5,608 nt of DNA from Lentimicrobiaceae bacterium (GTDB lineage: Bacteria; Bacteroidota; Bacteroidia; Bacteroidales; WCHB1-69): contig WQWP01000141.1 in NCBI GenBank assembly GCA_009787485.1, positions 1-5,608 of the forward strand, read 5' to 3'. The notes under the pieces were generated by a model that was not told the origin of the DNA, did not search any database, and saw only the letters and a list, made by a program, of their open reading frames with translations. Positions within the stretch are counted from its first letter, which is position 1. Each line of letters begins with the position of its first letter. A program made the translations under genes and the position numbers. Below, piece after piece: positions 1 through 5,433 of this stretch.

Positions 1-87
1 ATATAATTCTTCCTGTTGCGTATCCATTTTTAGGAGTTTCGATTTGGTTTGTTTTGATTCGGGAAGTGTATAAGTGATTTGATACAT
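1..87 (-). CDS. Possible 5' end of an unrecognised gene (partial)
   Basis: An open minus-strand frame starts at an ATG at 85-87 and runs off the left edge after 29 codons. It begins MYQITYTLPESK and continues hydrophilic and rich in Lys, Gln and Glu (QTKSKLLK, then MDTQQEELY). Lys and Glu codons are nearly all AAA and GAA, as in the neighbouring genes, and the strand matches every other gene here. The frame stays open upstream into the palindromic repeat before meeting a stop near 160, so the start is not fixed; a second ATG at 25-27 is possible. I see no domain and no ribosome binding site. The opposite strand also carries a short open stretch (3-77) that could be the hydrophobic end of a convergent gene, so the call is tentative. 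Confidence 0.4.
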   Translation of the reverse strand, partial: MYQITYTLPESKQTKSKLLKMDTQQEELY

Positions 88-150
88 ATTATGCGTGATT
101 TCCGCTGCTTTTTTAATTGATAAAGTCCCGCAGGGACGCAACTTTATTAA

Positions 151-170
151 CCGTAGATTTTAATCTACGG
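151..170. repeat. 20-bp palindrome, left copy
   Basis: CCGTAGATT (151-159) and AATCTACGG (162-170) are perfect inverted arms around a 2-base TT centre. It is preceded by CTTTATTAA, which is mirrored after the right copy as TTAATAAAG, so each outer arm of the large palindrome shows a matching block of about 30 bp. Confidence 0.85.
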
Positions 171-280
171 AGTGAGCAGGTACATCGTCCCTATAAGTCC
201 CGCATGGGACGACACTTGCGATGTATCTATCTAATAATGTCGTCCTTGCAGGACTTGGGATTGTGTGCGTTACCTCTGCT

Positions 281-300
281 CCGTAGATTAAAATCTACGG
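281..300. repeat. 20-bp palindrome, right copy
   Basis: The same 9-bp arms as at 151-170 around an AA centre, so this copy is the exact reverse complement of the left one. It is followed by TTAATAAAGTGTCG, the mirror of the left flank apart from two substitutions. Confidence 0.85.
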
Positions 301-328
301 TTAATAAAGTGTCGCCTCTGCGAGGCTT

Positions 329-1696
329 TTAGTTTATCGAAAACCGAATAGGTATCTGATAAAAAGTACGCACAGGTTGTCCGTCTTGCATGCCCGGATT
401 CCATTTCGGCATCATTTTAATAACGCGCACAGCCTCCGCATCAAGCTCAGGATCTACACCTTTTATTACTTTTACATCATTTATACTGCCATCTTTCTCT
501 ACCACAAACTCAATAATTATTTGACCTGTAATGCCTTTATCCCTTGCACTTTGAGGATATTTTAAATTTCCTTGAAGGAATTTGTACATTGTTTCCATAC
601 CTCCAACAGGCTCGGGCATAACTTCAGCTTTACGTAAAGGAGGGTCATTTTTTACCCATTGATACGTCTTCCCAGTTTCTTCATCTGCCCATTCAATAAC
701 AGCATCCTCCGGTACAAGACTTGGTTTATCTAATATTGTGAGAGTTGTTCCATCAGAAAAAGTGATAACGTCACCATCATCAGATACTAAGAGTACTTGT
801 TCTCGGTTATTTTCTTCGGAAGTTAAATTTTCTTGAGGCGTTTTTTTGCAATTAAGCATAAGTAGCAGCGCAACAAAGGGCAGCACAAGGAGCACTTTGG
901 CAATTGCCCATTTTGAGTAATGATGTTTTTTTAACATTTTGAAACGATTTTTGGTTAATAAATAATTGAAATGATGACCCAACATCCACTCATTTTGTAA
1001 GGTGAGCTGACGAAGCAACAGGTTGAGATAGGCGCCTTGCTCAATGCCATGTTGCAACACACGATGATCGGCCAAATATTCGTGAATAACTTGTAATGAA
1101 CGCTTATATAACAAGATAACAGGGTTAAACCACAGCACAATACCCACCAACTCCATGAAAATTAAATCCCACGAATGATGTTGCTGTACGTGGATCTGTT
1201 CATGCAAAATGATATGTTCGTTATCTTCTTTATTATAAGTGTCTTGGTTAATAAATATGTAGTTGAAAAACGAAAACGGAGCCATGTTTTCATCATATTC
1301 TACAAAAATATAGCTGTCTTTTCTCTGTTTTTTAGATTGAATAATTAATAAGCTTATTTTAAACAACTTAATTAAAAACAAGATAAAAAACACGAAAACG
1401 CCCAACAGATAAATGCTTAGAAATATATTCGTAATATTCCACAAAGAAGGCGCGTTAGGCTGAGCAAAAACCGTAAATTCAGGTAGTTGAATGTAAGCAA
1501 TAAATTCAGAGAAATTGGCGGTTGATGCTGTGCCGGGAACAGAAAAACGAATAAACGGAACGAGCAGCGAAACCATGAACGCCCCCAATAAATAGAAACG
1601 GTTGAACCGGTGAAACGATTCCTTCTTCAAGAAGAAATAATAGATAGCGTAAAAAACTATGCTTGAAATTGTTGCGATTAATAAATAGCGTTCCAT
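329..1696 (-). CDS. BlaR1-like M56 membrane metallopeptidase with TonB C-terminal domain
   Basis: A 455-aa membrane protein of peptidase family M56 (BlaR1/MecR1-like). Hydrophobic segments lie near residues 4-22, 34-50 and 92-119, and after the catalytic part at about 263-282. The zinc site is HEQIH at 165-169 with a downstream HEYLADH (205-211), whose Glu206 is the expected third ligand; NP at 191-192 also fits the family. After the last membrane segment comes a linker of about 75 residues rich in acidic residues, then a TonB C-terminal domain from about 361 to the end (YPQSARDKGITG, DGSINDV, MPKWNPG, IPIRF). Classical BlaR1 has a penicillin-binding sensor domain in this place; it is absent, so beta-lactam sensing cannot be assumed. 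By analogy with BlaR1, the peptidase would act at the inner membrane and trigger inactivation of the BlaI-type repressor encoded 1 nt upstream. The ATG at 1694-1696 follows the repressor stop codon directly, which implies translational coupling. Family assignment is firm; signal and targets are unknown. Confidence 0.93.
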   Translation of the reverse strand: MERYLLIATISSIVFYAIYYFFLKKESFHRFNRFYLLGAFMVSLLVPFIRFSVPGTASTANFSEFIAYIQLPEFTVFAQPNAPSLWNITNIFLSIYLLGVFVFFILFLIKLFKISLLIIQSKKQRKDSYIFVEYDENMAPFSFFNYIFINQDTYNKEDNEHIILHEQIHVQQHHSWDLIFMELVGIVLWFNPVILLYKRSLQVIHEYLADHRVLQHGIEQGAYLNLLLRQLTLQNEWMLGHHFNYLLTKNRFKMLKKHHYSKWAIAKVLLVLPFVALLLMLNCKKTPQENLTSEENNREQVLLVSDDGDVITFSDGTTLTILDKPSLVPEDAVIEWADEETGKTYQWVKNDPPLRKAEVMPEPVGGMETMYKFLQGNLKYPQSARDKGITGQIIIEFVVEKDGSINDVKVIKGVDPELDAEAVRVIKMMPKWNPGMQDGQPVRTFYQIPIRFSIN

Positions 1697-1697
1697 G

Positions 1698-2051
1698 TTA
1701 TTCGTTAATTAATTTTTTTAATTCTTCCAAATCCTTTAACGTTAAATTTTTACCATCGGCGAAAGCGGAGACTAAGTTGCGAAACGAGTTGTTAAAGTAG
1801 TTTTTTACTACGCCGGTTAAAATTTTCTTAGAGTATTCATCTTTAGAGACGAGCGGGTAATATTGATGCGCTTTTCCGAAGGTTTCGTAGGCAACAAATC
1901 CTTTCCTTTCTAAAATGCGCACAATGGTTAATGCGGTGTTGTATGCCGGTTTAGGCTCCGGAATGGCAGCCATAATATCATTGGCAAACCCTTTCCCAAT
2001 TTGCCAGATTACCTGCATAATTTCTTCTTCTAATTTGGTTAATTCTTTCAT
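1698..2051 (-). CDS. BlaI/MecI/CopY-family transcriptional repressor
   Basis: A 117-aa protein, the normal length for the BlaI/MecI/CopY (penicillinase repressor) family. Residues 1-70 form the winged-helix DNA-binding part: LTKLEEEIMQVIW at the N-terminus, then the recognition-helix region PAYNTALTIVRILERKGFV (35-53) and a wing ending near HQYYPLVSK (62-70). The rest (71-117) is helical and would form the dimerisation part that in BlaI and MecI is cut to release the repressor. The gene is first in an operon with the M56 peptidase, the usual arrangement for a peptidase-controlled repressor. A Bacteroidetes-type promoter match lies about 20 bp upstream and autoregulation is likely by analogy. 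There is no Shine-Dalgarno sequence; the leader is A/T-rich, as is common in this phylum. The regulated genes cannot be named from this window. Confidence 0.93.
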   Translation of the reverse strand: MKELTKLEEEIMQVIWQIGKGFANDIMAAIPEPKPAYNTALTIVRILERKGFVAYETFGKAHQYYPLVSKDEYSKKILTGVVKNYFNNSFRNLVSAFADGKNLTLKDLEELKKLINE

Positions 2052-2077
2052 ATAATTTATCTATTGCTTTTCGGCGG

Positions 2078-2107
2078 CAAAGATAAACTAAATTTCTAAT
2101 TATGCAA
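2078..2107 (-). promoter_or_regulatory. Bacteroidetes-type promoter for the blaI-like/M56 operon
   Basis: On the minus strand TATCTTTG (2085 down to 2078) matches the phylum's -7 consensus TAnnTTTG. A TTG (2107-2105) sits exactly 19 nt upstream, within the usual spacing for the -33 element. Transcription would start near 2072, leaving a leader of about 20 nt before the ATG at 2051. Confidence 0.65.
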
Positions 2108-2144
2108 CTAAAAAAATAATTTTTTTAATGAAATTATTTAGTTT
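2085..2144. repeat. Inverted repeat spanning the blaI-like promoter region
   Basis: AAACTAAAT at 2085-2093 and its exact complement ATTTAGTTT at 2136-2144 flank the spacer between the aminotransferase stop codon and the repressor gene; looser pairing (GATAAAC with GTTTTATC) extends the outer ends. Inside lies an A/T-only perfect hairpin, TAAAAAAA-TAA-TTTTTTTA, at 2109-2127. The arm at 2085-2093 touches the -7 box. It could be an operator, a weak terminator for the aminotransferase transcript, or a chance product of AT-rich sequence. The TACA...TGTA dyad known for Gram-positive BlaI operators is not seen. Confidence 0.4.
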
Positions 2145-3358
2145 TATCTGTGTGCTATCTCCTCTACCTTTCCCGGATAAACCTTCACTGCTTCCGCCAA
2201 ACATTCCATGGCCTCTTTCAAATCGTTTACATTCAATACATAACTAATGCGAACTTCATTTTTAACAGGAGCAGGATAAGAATAAAAGCCTGTTACCGGC
2301 GCCAACATTACCGTTTTACCGTTATGCTCAAACGATTCTAACAGCCATTGGCAGAAATTGTCGGCATCATCAATAGGAAGCGCACCAACCGCATAAAACG
2401 CACCTTTCGGGTTGGGGCAGAAACAGCCCGGCATCTTGTTGATAGCTTCCACCACACAGTTTCTTCTTGCGATATAGTCATTTACGACTTCATCGAAATA
2501 GGATTTCGGGGTGTCGCAGGCAGCCTCTCCGAGAATTTGTCCGTAAGTAGGCGGACTCAAGCGGGCTTGTGCAAACTTCATCGCCGTTGCCATCACCTCT
2601 TTGTTTTTGGATATGAAGGCGCCCACACGCACGCCACAAGCGCTGTAGCGTTTGGAAACAGAATCCAGCAACACAACGTGTTGATCAATATGTTTGAGTT
2701 CCATCACGGAGTAGTGTTGTTCGCCATCGTAGCAAAACTCTCTGTAAACCTCATCGGCAAAGAGGAATAGATCATATTTTTCTGCCAATTGTCCCAACTT
2801 TTCAATTTCCTCTTTCGAATACAAATATCCGGTAGGGTTGTTTGGGTTACAAATCATGATTGCTTTGGTTTTTGGGGTAATAATCTTTTCAAACTCTTCA
2901 ATTTCCGGCAATGCAAATCCGTTATGAATTTTTGAAACAATGGGTTTAACTTTTACCCCGCAAGAAATGGCAAATCCGTTGTAATTAGCATAAAACGGTT
3001 CAGGAATAATCACTTCATCATCCTGGTTCAAGCAGCTGTTGAAAGCAAAGAGAATCGCTTCAGAGCCGCCGTTGGTAATAATAATCTCATCGGGAGTAAG
3101 CTCAATGCCTACATTTTTATAATACTCCACCAACTTTTTGCGGTAGCTCAAATTCCCCGCCGAGTGGGTGTATTCAATTACTTTTAAGTTGTTGTTTTTT
3201 ACTGCATCTAAAGCATTTTTGGGTGTCTCTACGTCGGGTTGTCCGATATTTAAATGAAAAACTTTCACTCCACGTTGTTTAGCTGCATCTGCAAAAGGAA
3301 CGAGTTTACGGATAGGGGATGCGGGCATTTCTGCACCTTTTTTTGAAATTTTTGGCAT
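2144..3358 (-). CDS. Class I/II pyridoxal-phosphate aminotransferase (AspC-like)
   Basis: A 404-aa fold-type I PLP-dependent aminotransferase, full length for the family and cytoplasmic, with no signal peptide. Family landmarks in order: N-terminal GQPDVETP (39-46), GGSEAI (97-102) in the cofactor phosphate region, CNPNNPTG (170-177) with the Asn that contacts the PLP ring, FADEVYREF (200-208) with Asp202 and Tyr205, the Schiff-base lysine Lys236 in SVSKRYSACGVRVG, and Arg370 in NEVRISYVL, which binds the substrate alpha-carboxylate. It should move an amino group between an amino acid and a 2-oxoacid; the closest named group is aspartate aminotransferase-like, but substrate preference is not readable from these motifs. 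The ATG at 3356-3358 gives the expected N-terminus. No clear promoter was found in the repeat-rich spacer upstream, and nothing links it functionally to the repressor operon downstream. Confidence 0.93.
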   Translation of the reverse strand: MPKISKKGAEMPASPIRKLVPFADAAKQRGVKVFHLNIGQPDVETPKNALDAVKNNNLKVIEYTHSAGNLSYRKKLVEYYKNVGIELTPDEIIITNGGSEAILFAFNSCLNQDDEVIIPEPFYANYNGFAISCGVKVKPIVSKIHNGFALPEIEEFEKIITPKTKAIMICNPNNPTGYLYSKEEIEKLGQLAEKYDLFLFADEVYREFCYDGEQHYSVMELKHIDQHVVLLDSVSKRYSACGVRVGAFISKNKEVMATAMKFAQARLSPPTYGQILGEAACDTPKSYFDEVVNDYIARRNCVVEAINKMPGCFCPNPKGAFYAVGALPIDDADNFCQWLLESFEHNGKTVMLAPVTGFYSYPAPVKNEVRISYVLNVNDLKEAMECLAEAVKVYPGKVEEIAHR

Positions 3359-3366
3359 AAAATATG

Positions 3367-3397
3367 ATTTAAAGATTTAAAATTTAAGCATTTAAAG
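3367..3397. repeat. Four degenerate ATTTAAA units upstream of the aminotransferase
   Basis: ATTTAAAG (3367-3374), ATTTAAA (3375-3381), ATTTAAG (3382-3388) and ATTTAAAG (3390-3397) follow one another with at most 1 nt between them, then a run of eight T (3398-3405). The stretch lies 9-39 bp ahead of the aminotransferase ATG and may supply an A/T-rich leader or promoter region, though no TAnnTTTG box is present. Confidence 0.45.
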
Positions 3398-3405
3398 TTT
3401 TTTTT

Positions 3406-3442
3406 AGCACAGAGACACTAAGTCCACAAAGTATCACAGAGC
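3406..3442. repeat. CACAGAG-type intergenic repeat element
   Basis: The segment is built of related 7-mers: CACAGAG (3408-3414), CACTAAG (3416-3422), CACAAAG (3425-3431) and CACAGAG (3435-3441), separated by 1-3 nt. From memory, strings of this CACAGAG/CACAAAG kind are common in intergenic DNA of environmental bacteria, including Bacteroidetes; their role is not known to me. Confidence 0.5.
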
Positions 3443-3457
3443 TATATTGTTCATAAT

Positions 3458-3562
3458 TAATCACTAACCACTAATCACTAACCACTAATCACTAACCACT
3501 AATCACTAACCACTAATCACTAACCACTAATCACTAACCACTAATCACTAACCACTAATCAC
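3458..3562. repeat. Perfect 14-bp tandem repeat, 7.5 copies, overlapping the parE stop codon
   Basis: The unit TAATCACTAACCAC is repeated without a single mismatch: seven full copies starting at 3458, 3472, 3486, 3500, 3514, 3528 and 3542, plus a half copy at 3556-3562. The unit is itself two near-identical 7-mers (TAATCAC and TAACCAC), so the array is 15 heptamers with T and C alternating at the fourth base. The last copy contains the parE stop codon (TGA, read from 3561 to 3559) and reaches one base into the last sense codon. Because 14 is not a multiple of 3, TGA and TAG recur in every minus-strand frame. Confidence 0.95.
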
Positions 3563-5400
3563 GCTTCATCAATCTCATCCCGCAGCCCTTCCATAATAAA
3601 CTGCCGGCGGTCTTCGTCGTTTTTCCCCATGTAAAACTCAAGCATGTCGTTTACTTTTGTTTTCATATCCAGCACTACCGGCTCGGCGCGCATGTTGCTG
3701 CCAATGAAATTCTTGAATTCTTTGGGGTCAATTTCTCCCAAGCCTTTAAAACGAGTAATTTCCGGTTTGTGACCTAATTTTTTTATGGCATTTAACTTTT
3801 CTTCTTCAGAGTAACAATAGATCGTTTCCTGTTTGTTCCTTACTCTAAATAAAGGCGTTTGAAGAATATACACGTGCCCCGATTTTACTAAGTCGGGAAA
3901 ATATTTTAAGAAAAATGTAAGTAACAGCAAACGAATGTGCATCCCGTCGTTATCAGCATCGGTGGCAATAATGATGTTGTTGTAGCGCAATCCGTCTAAA
4001 CCGTCTTCAATATTGAGCGCGGCTTGAAGGAGGCTAAATTCCTCATTTTCATAAATAATGCTTTTCGATTTTTTAAACGTATTCAGCGGTTTTCCGCGCA
4101 AACTGAATACCGCCTGCGTATTGGCATCTCTCGAAGAGGTGATAGAACCCGAAGCGGAATCTCCCTCAGTGATAAATATTTGTGTTTCCACTCCTCTTGC
4201 ATCGTTAGTATTAAAATGAAAGCGACAATCGCGCAATTTGCTGTTGTGCAAGCTCACCTTTTTTTGTACTTCTTTAGTGTTTTTCTTGATACTCGCAATC
4301 TCTTTCCGGTCTTTTTCCGATTCTAATATTTTTTTTAGAATAACCTCCGCAACGTCGGGATTTATATGTAAATATTTGTCTAACAACCGGCTCACCATAT
4401 CATTTACGTAACTGCGAACCGTTTGCCCATCGGGTTCCATGTATTGTGAGCCCAATTTGGTTTTGGTTTGCGCCTCAAAACTTGCGTTTTTTACCCGGAT
4501 AGAAAGTGCAGCCACAATAGAATTGCGAACATCATTCGGATCGAAATCTTTCTTGAAAAACTCCCGCATGGTTTTCACAATCGCCTCACGGAAAGCTTGT
4601 TGGTGCGTTCCGCCATAAATGGTATATTGACTGTTTACAAACGAATAATACTCTTCGCCGTATTTTCGGGTGGTGTGCACCAAAGCGCATTCAAAACCAT
4701 TCTCTTTTAAATGAATAATCGGGTAAAGCACCTCCGTAGAAACATTGTTGTTGATTAAATCCAACAATCCGTTTTTAGAAGCATACTTTTGCCCGTTAAA
4801 ATTAAAGGTTAATCCCCTGTTCAAATACACATAATTCCACATCATTTTCTCGATATATTCATTATACCAATGAAAGTTAACGAATAATGATTTATCCGGA
4901 ACAAAGGTGATTGCGGTTCCGTTGGGTTCTTTGGTGGCTTCAATGTTCTGTTCCACCAATTTCACGCCTTCTGAAAATTCAGCGCTTTTTTGTTTGCCAT
5001 CTACAAAACAGTTCACTCTAAAAAATGTGGAGAGTGCGTTTACGGCTTTCACGCCCACGCCGTTCATGCCAATTGCCGTATCGTAAGCGTTGCTGTCGTT
5101 AAATTTTCCGCCGGTGTTAATTTTAGACACGCAATCTACCATCTTTTTCAGCGGGATGCCGCGCCCATAATCGCGCACCGTAACTTTATCCTCTTTAATA
5201 GAAATCTCGATAGATTTTCCAAAACCGCGCATAAACTCGTCTATACAGTTGTCTAACACTTCTTTTAGCAAGACATAAATACCATCATCGTGCGACGAGC
5301 CGTCTCCCAATTTGCCGATGTACATCCCGGGTCGTTCCCGAATGTGCACATTCCAATCCAACGATTTTATGCTATCTTCCGAGTAATTAGACATATCCAT
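3559..5400 (-). CDS. parE: DNA topoisomerase IV subunit B (ParE)
   Basis: A 613-aa type IIA topoisomerase ATPase subunit, which works with ParC to decatenate and relax chromosomal DNA. The GHKL ATPase domain has KEVLDNCIDE (catalytic Glu47, Mg-binding Asn51), RDYGRGIP (Asp77, adenine pocket) and the glycine-rich lid GMNGVGVKAVNALS (111-124). The transducer domain carries the QTK loop at 311-313, whose Lys reaches the ATP gamma-phosphate. The TOPRIM domain has EGDSASG (412-418), SLRGKPLN (433-440), the metal motif DADNDG (481-486) and KGLGE (552-556). The short length, the DGSSHDDGIYVLLKEV stretch and SLRGKPLN favour ParE of the Bacteroidetes type over GyrB. The frame extends to a TTG at 5419-5421, but that codon lies in a promoter-like box, so I chose the ATG at 5398-5400; the ATG at 5392-5394 (MSNYSEDS) fits family N-termini equally well. 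parC is not next to it in this window. Confidence 0.95.
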   Translation of the reverse strand: MDMSNYSEDSIKSLDWNVHIRERPGMYIGKLGDGSSHDDGIYVLLKEVLDNCIDEFMRGFGKSIEISIKEDKVTVRDYGRGIPLKKMVDCVSKINTGGKFNDSNAYDTAIGMNGVGVKAVNALSTFFRVNCFVDGKQKSAEFSEGVKLVEQNIEATKEPNGTAITFVPDKSLFVNFHWYNEYIEKMMWNYVYLNRGLTFNFNGQKYASKNGLLDLINNNVSTEVLYPIIHLKENGFECALVHTTRKYGEEYYSFVNSQYTIYGGTHQQAFREAIVKTMREFFKKDFDPNDVRNSIVAALSIRVKNASFEAQTKTKLGSQYMEPDGQTVRSYVNDMVSRLLDKYLHINPDVAEVILKKILESEKDRKEIASIKKNTKEVQKKVSLHNSKLRDCRFHFNTNDARGVETQIFITEGDSASGSITSSRDANTQAVFSLRGKPLNTFKKSKSIIYENEEFSLLQAALNIEDGLDGLRYNNIIIATDADNDGMHIRLLLLTFFLKYFPDLVKSGHVYILQTPLFRVRNKQETIYCYSEEEKLNAIKKLGHKPEITRFKGLGEIDPKEFKNFIGSNMRAEPVVLDMKTKVNDMLEFYMGKNDEDRRQFIMEGLRDEIDEA

Positions 5401-5418
5401 GCAATAATTAACGCGGCG

Positions 5419-5426
5419 CAAATATA
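5419..5426 (-). promoter_or_regulatory. parE: Possible -7 promoter box for parE
   Basis: TATATTTG on the minus strand matches the Bacteroidetes -7 consensus TAnnTTTG and lies about 19 nt ahead of the ATG at 5400, in the 33-bp gap after the FISUMP gene. The -33 region, which would fall inside the end of that gene, holds only weak matches (TGT or GTG for TTG), so the call rests on one box and its position. Confidence 0.45.
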
Positions 5427-5433
5427 TAAAATA

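Larger units (their letters stand above)
122..329. repeat. Long imperfect palindrome of four hairpins (REP-like element)
   Basis: The segment is symmetric about position 225.5: position x pairs with 451-x. Four short hairpins occur at mirror positions: 125-137 (GTCCC-GCA-GGGAC), 197-210 (GTCCC-GCAT-GGGAC), 242-254 (GTCCT-TGC-AGGAC) and 314-326 (GCCTC-TGC-GAGGC). The first two are in one orientation and the last two in the other, each with a flank like AAG...GACGACAC. Between the outer and inner hairpins lie two 20-bp palindromes that are exact reverse complements of each other. Stem sequences differ between copies, but each stays fully paired. A further stem, TACATCG at 181-187 with CGATGTA at 219-225, encloses the second hairpin. 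This resembles dispersed palindromic REP/BIME-type elements, known to be mobilised by RAYT transposases in other bacteria; no such transposase is in the window. It starts at the stop codon of the M56 gene. The reading frame across it (117-332, plus strand) is best explained as a by-product of the repeat. Confidence 0.8.

Noticed and set aside
3..77. Plus-strand hydrophobic C-terminal peptide ending in REVYK
   Set aside because: It opposes the direction of all other genes, and the complementary strand gives a hydrophilic peptide with neighbour-like codon use and an ATG. Hydrophobic antisense frames are expected opposite hydrophilic coding sequence. Kept only as an alternative.
278..284. Lipobox-like MLNC after the last membrane segment of the M56 protein (numbers are residues of that protein)
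   Set aside because: It is an internal segment after several membrane helices, and Asn at -1 is not a usual lipobox residue, so lipidation at this Cys is not supported.
314..330. Intrinsic terminator on the plus strand (GCCTC-TGC-GAGGC followed by TTTT)
   Set aside because: The stem is only 5 bp with four T, it belongs to the palindromic element, and there is no established plus-strand gene for it to end. On the minus strand the hairpin is not followed by a T run.
117..332. 71-aa plus-strand open frame over the palindromic repeat
   Set aside because: It lies almost wholly inside the four-hairpin palindrome, has no recognisable domain, and its codons are dictated by the repeat; such frames are typical artefacts of REP-like elements.
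2348..2770. 140-aa plus-strand open frame
   Set aside because: It lies antisense within the aminotransferase gene, whose protein is full length with all catalytic motifs; the antisense peptide shows no domain.
3424..3440. Promoter for the aminotransferase (ATACTTTGTGG on the minus strand)
   Set aside because: It is one base short of TAnnTTTG and lies inside the CACAGAG-type repeat; no partner -33 element was found at the right distance.
3458..3562. CRISPR array
   Set aside because: The units are directly adjacent 14-bp copies with no spacers, so this is a simple tandem repeat.
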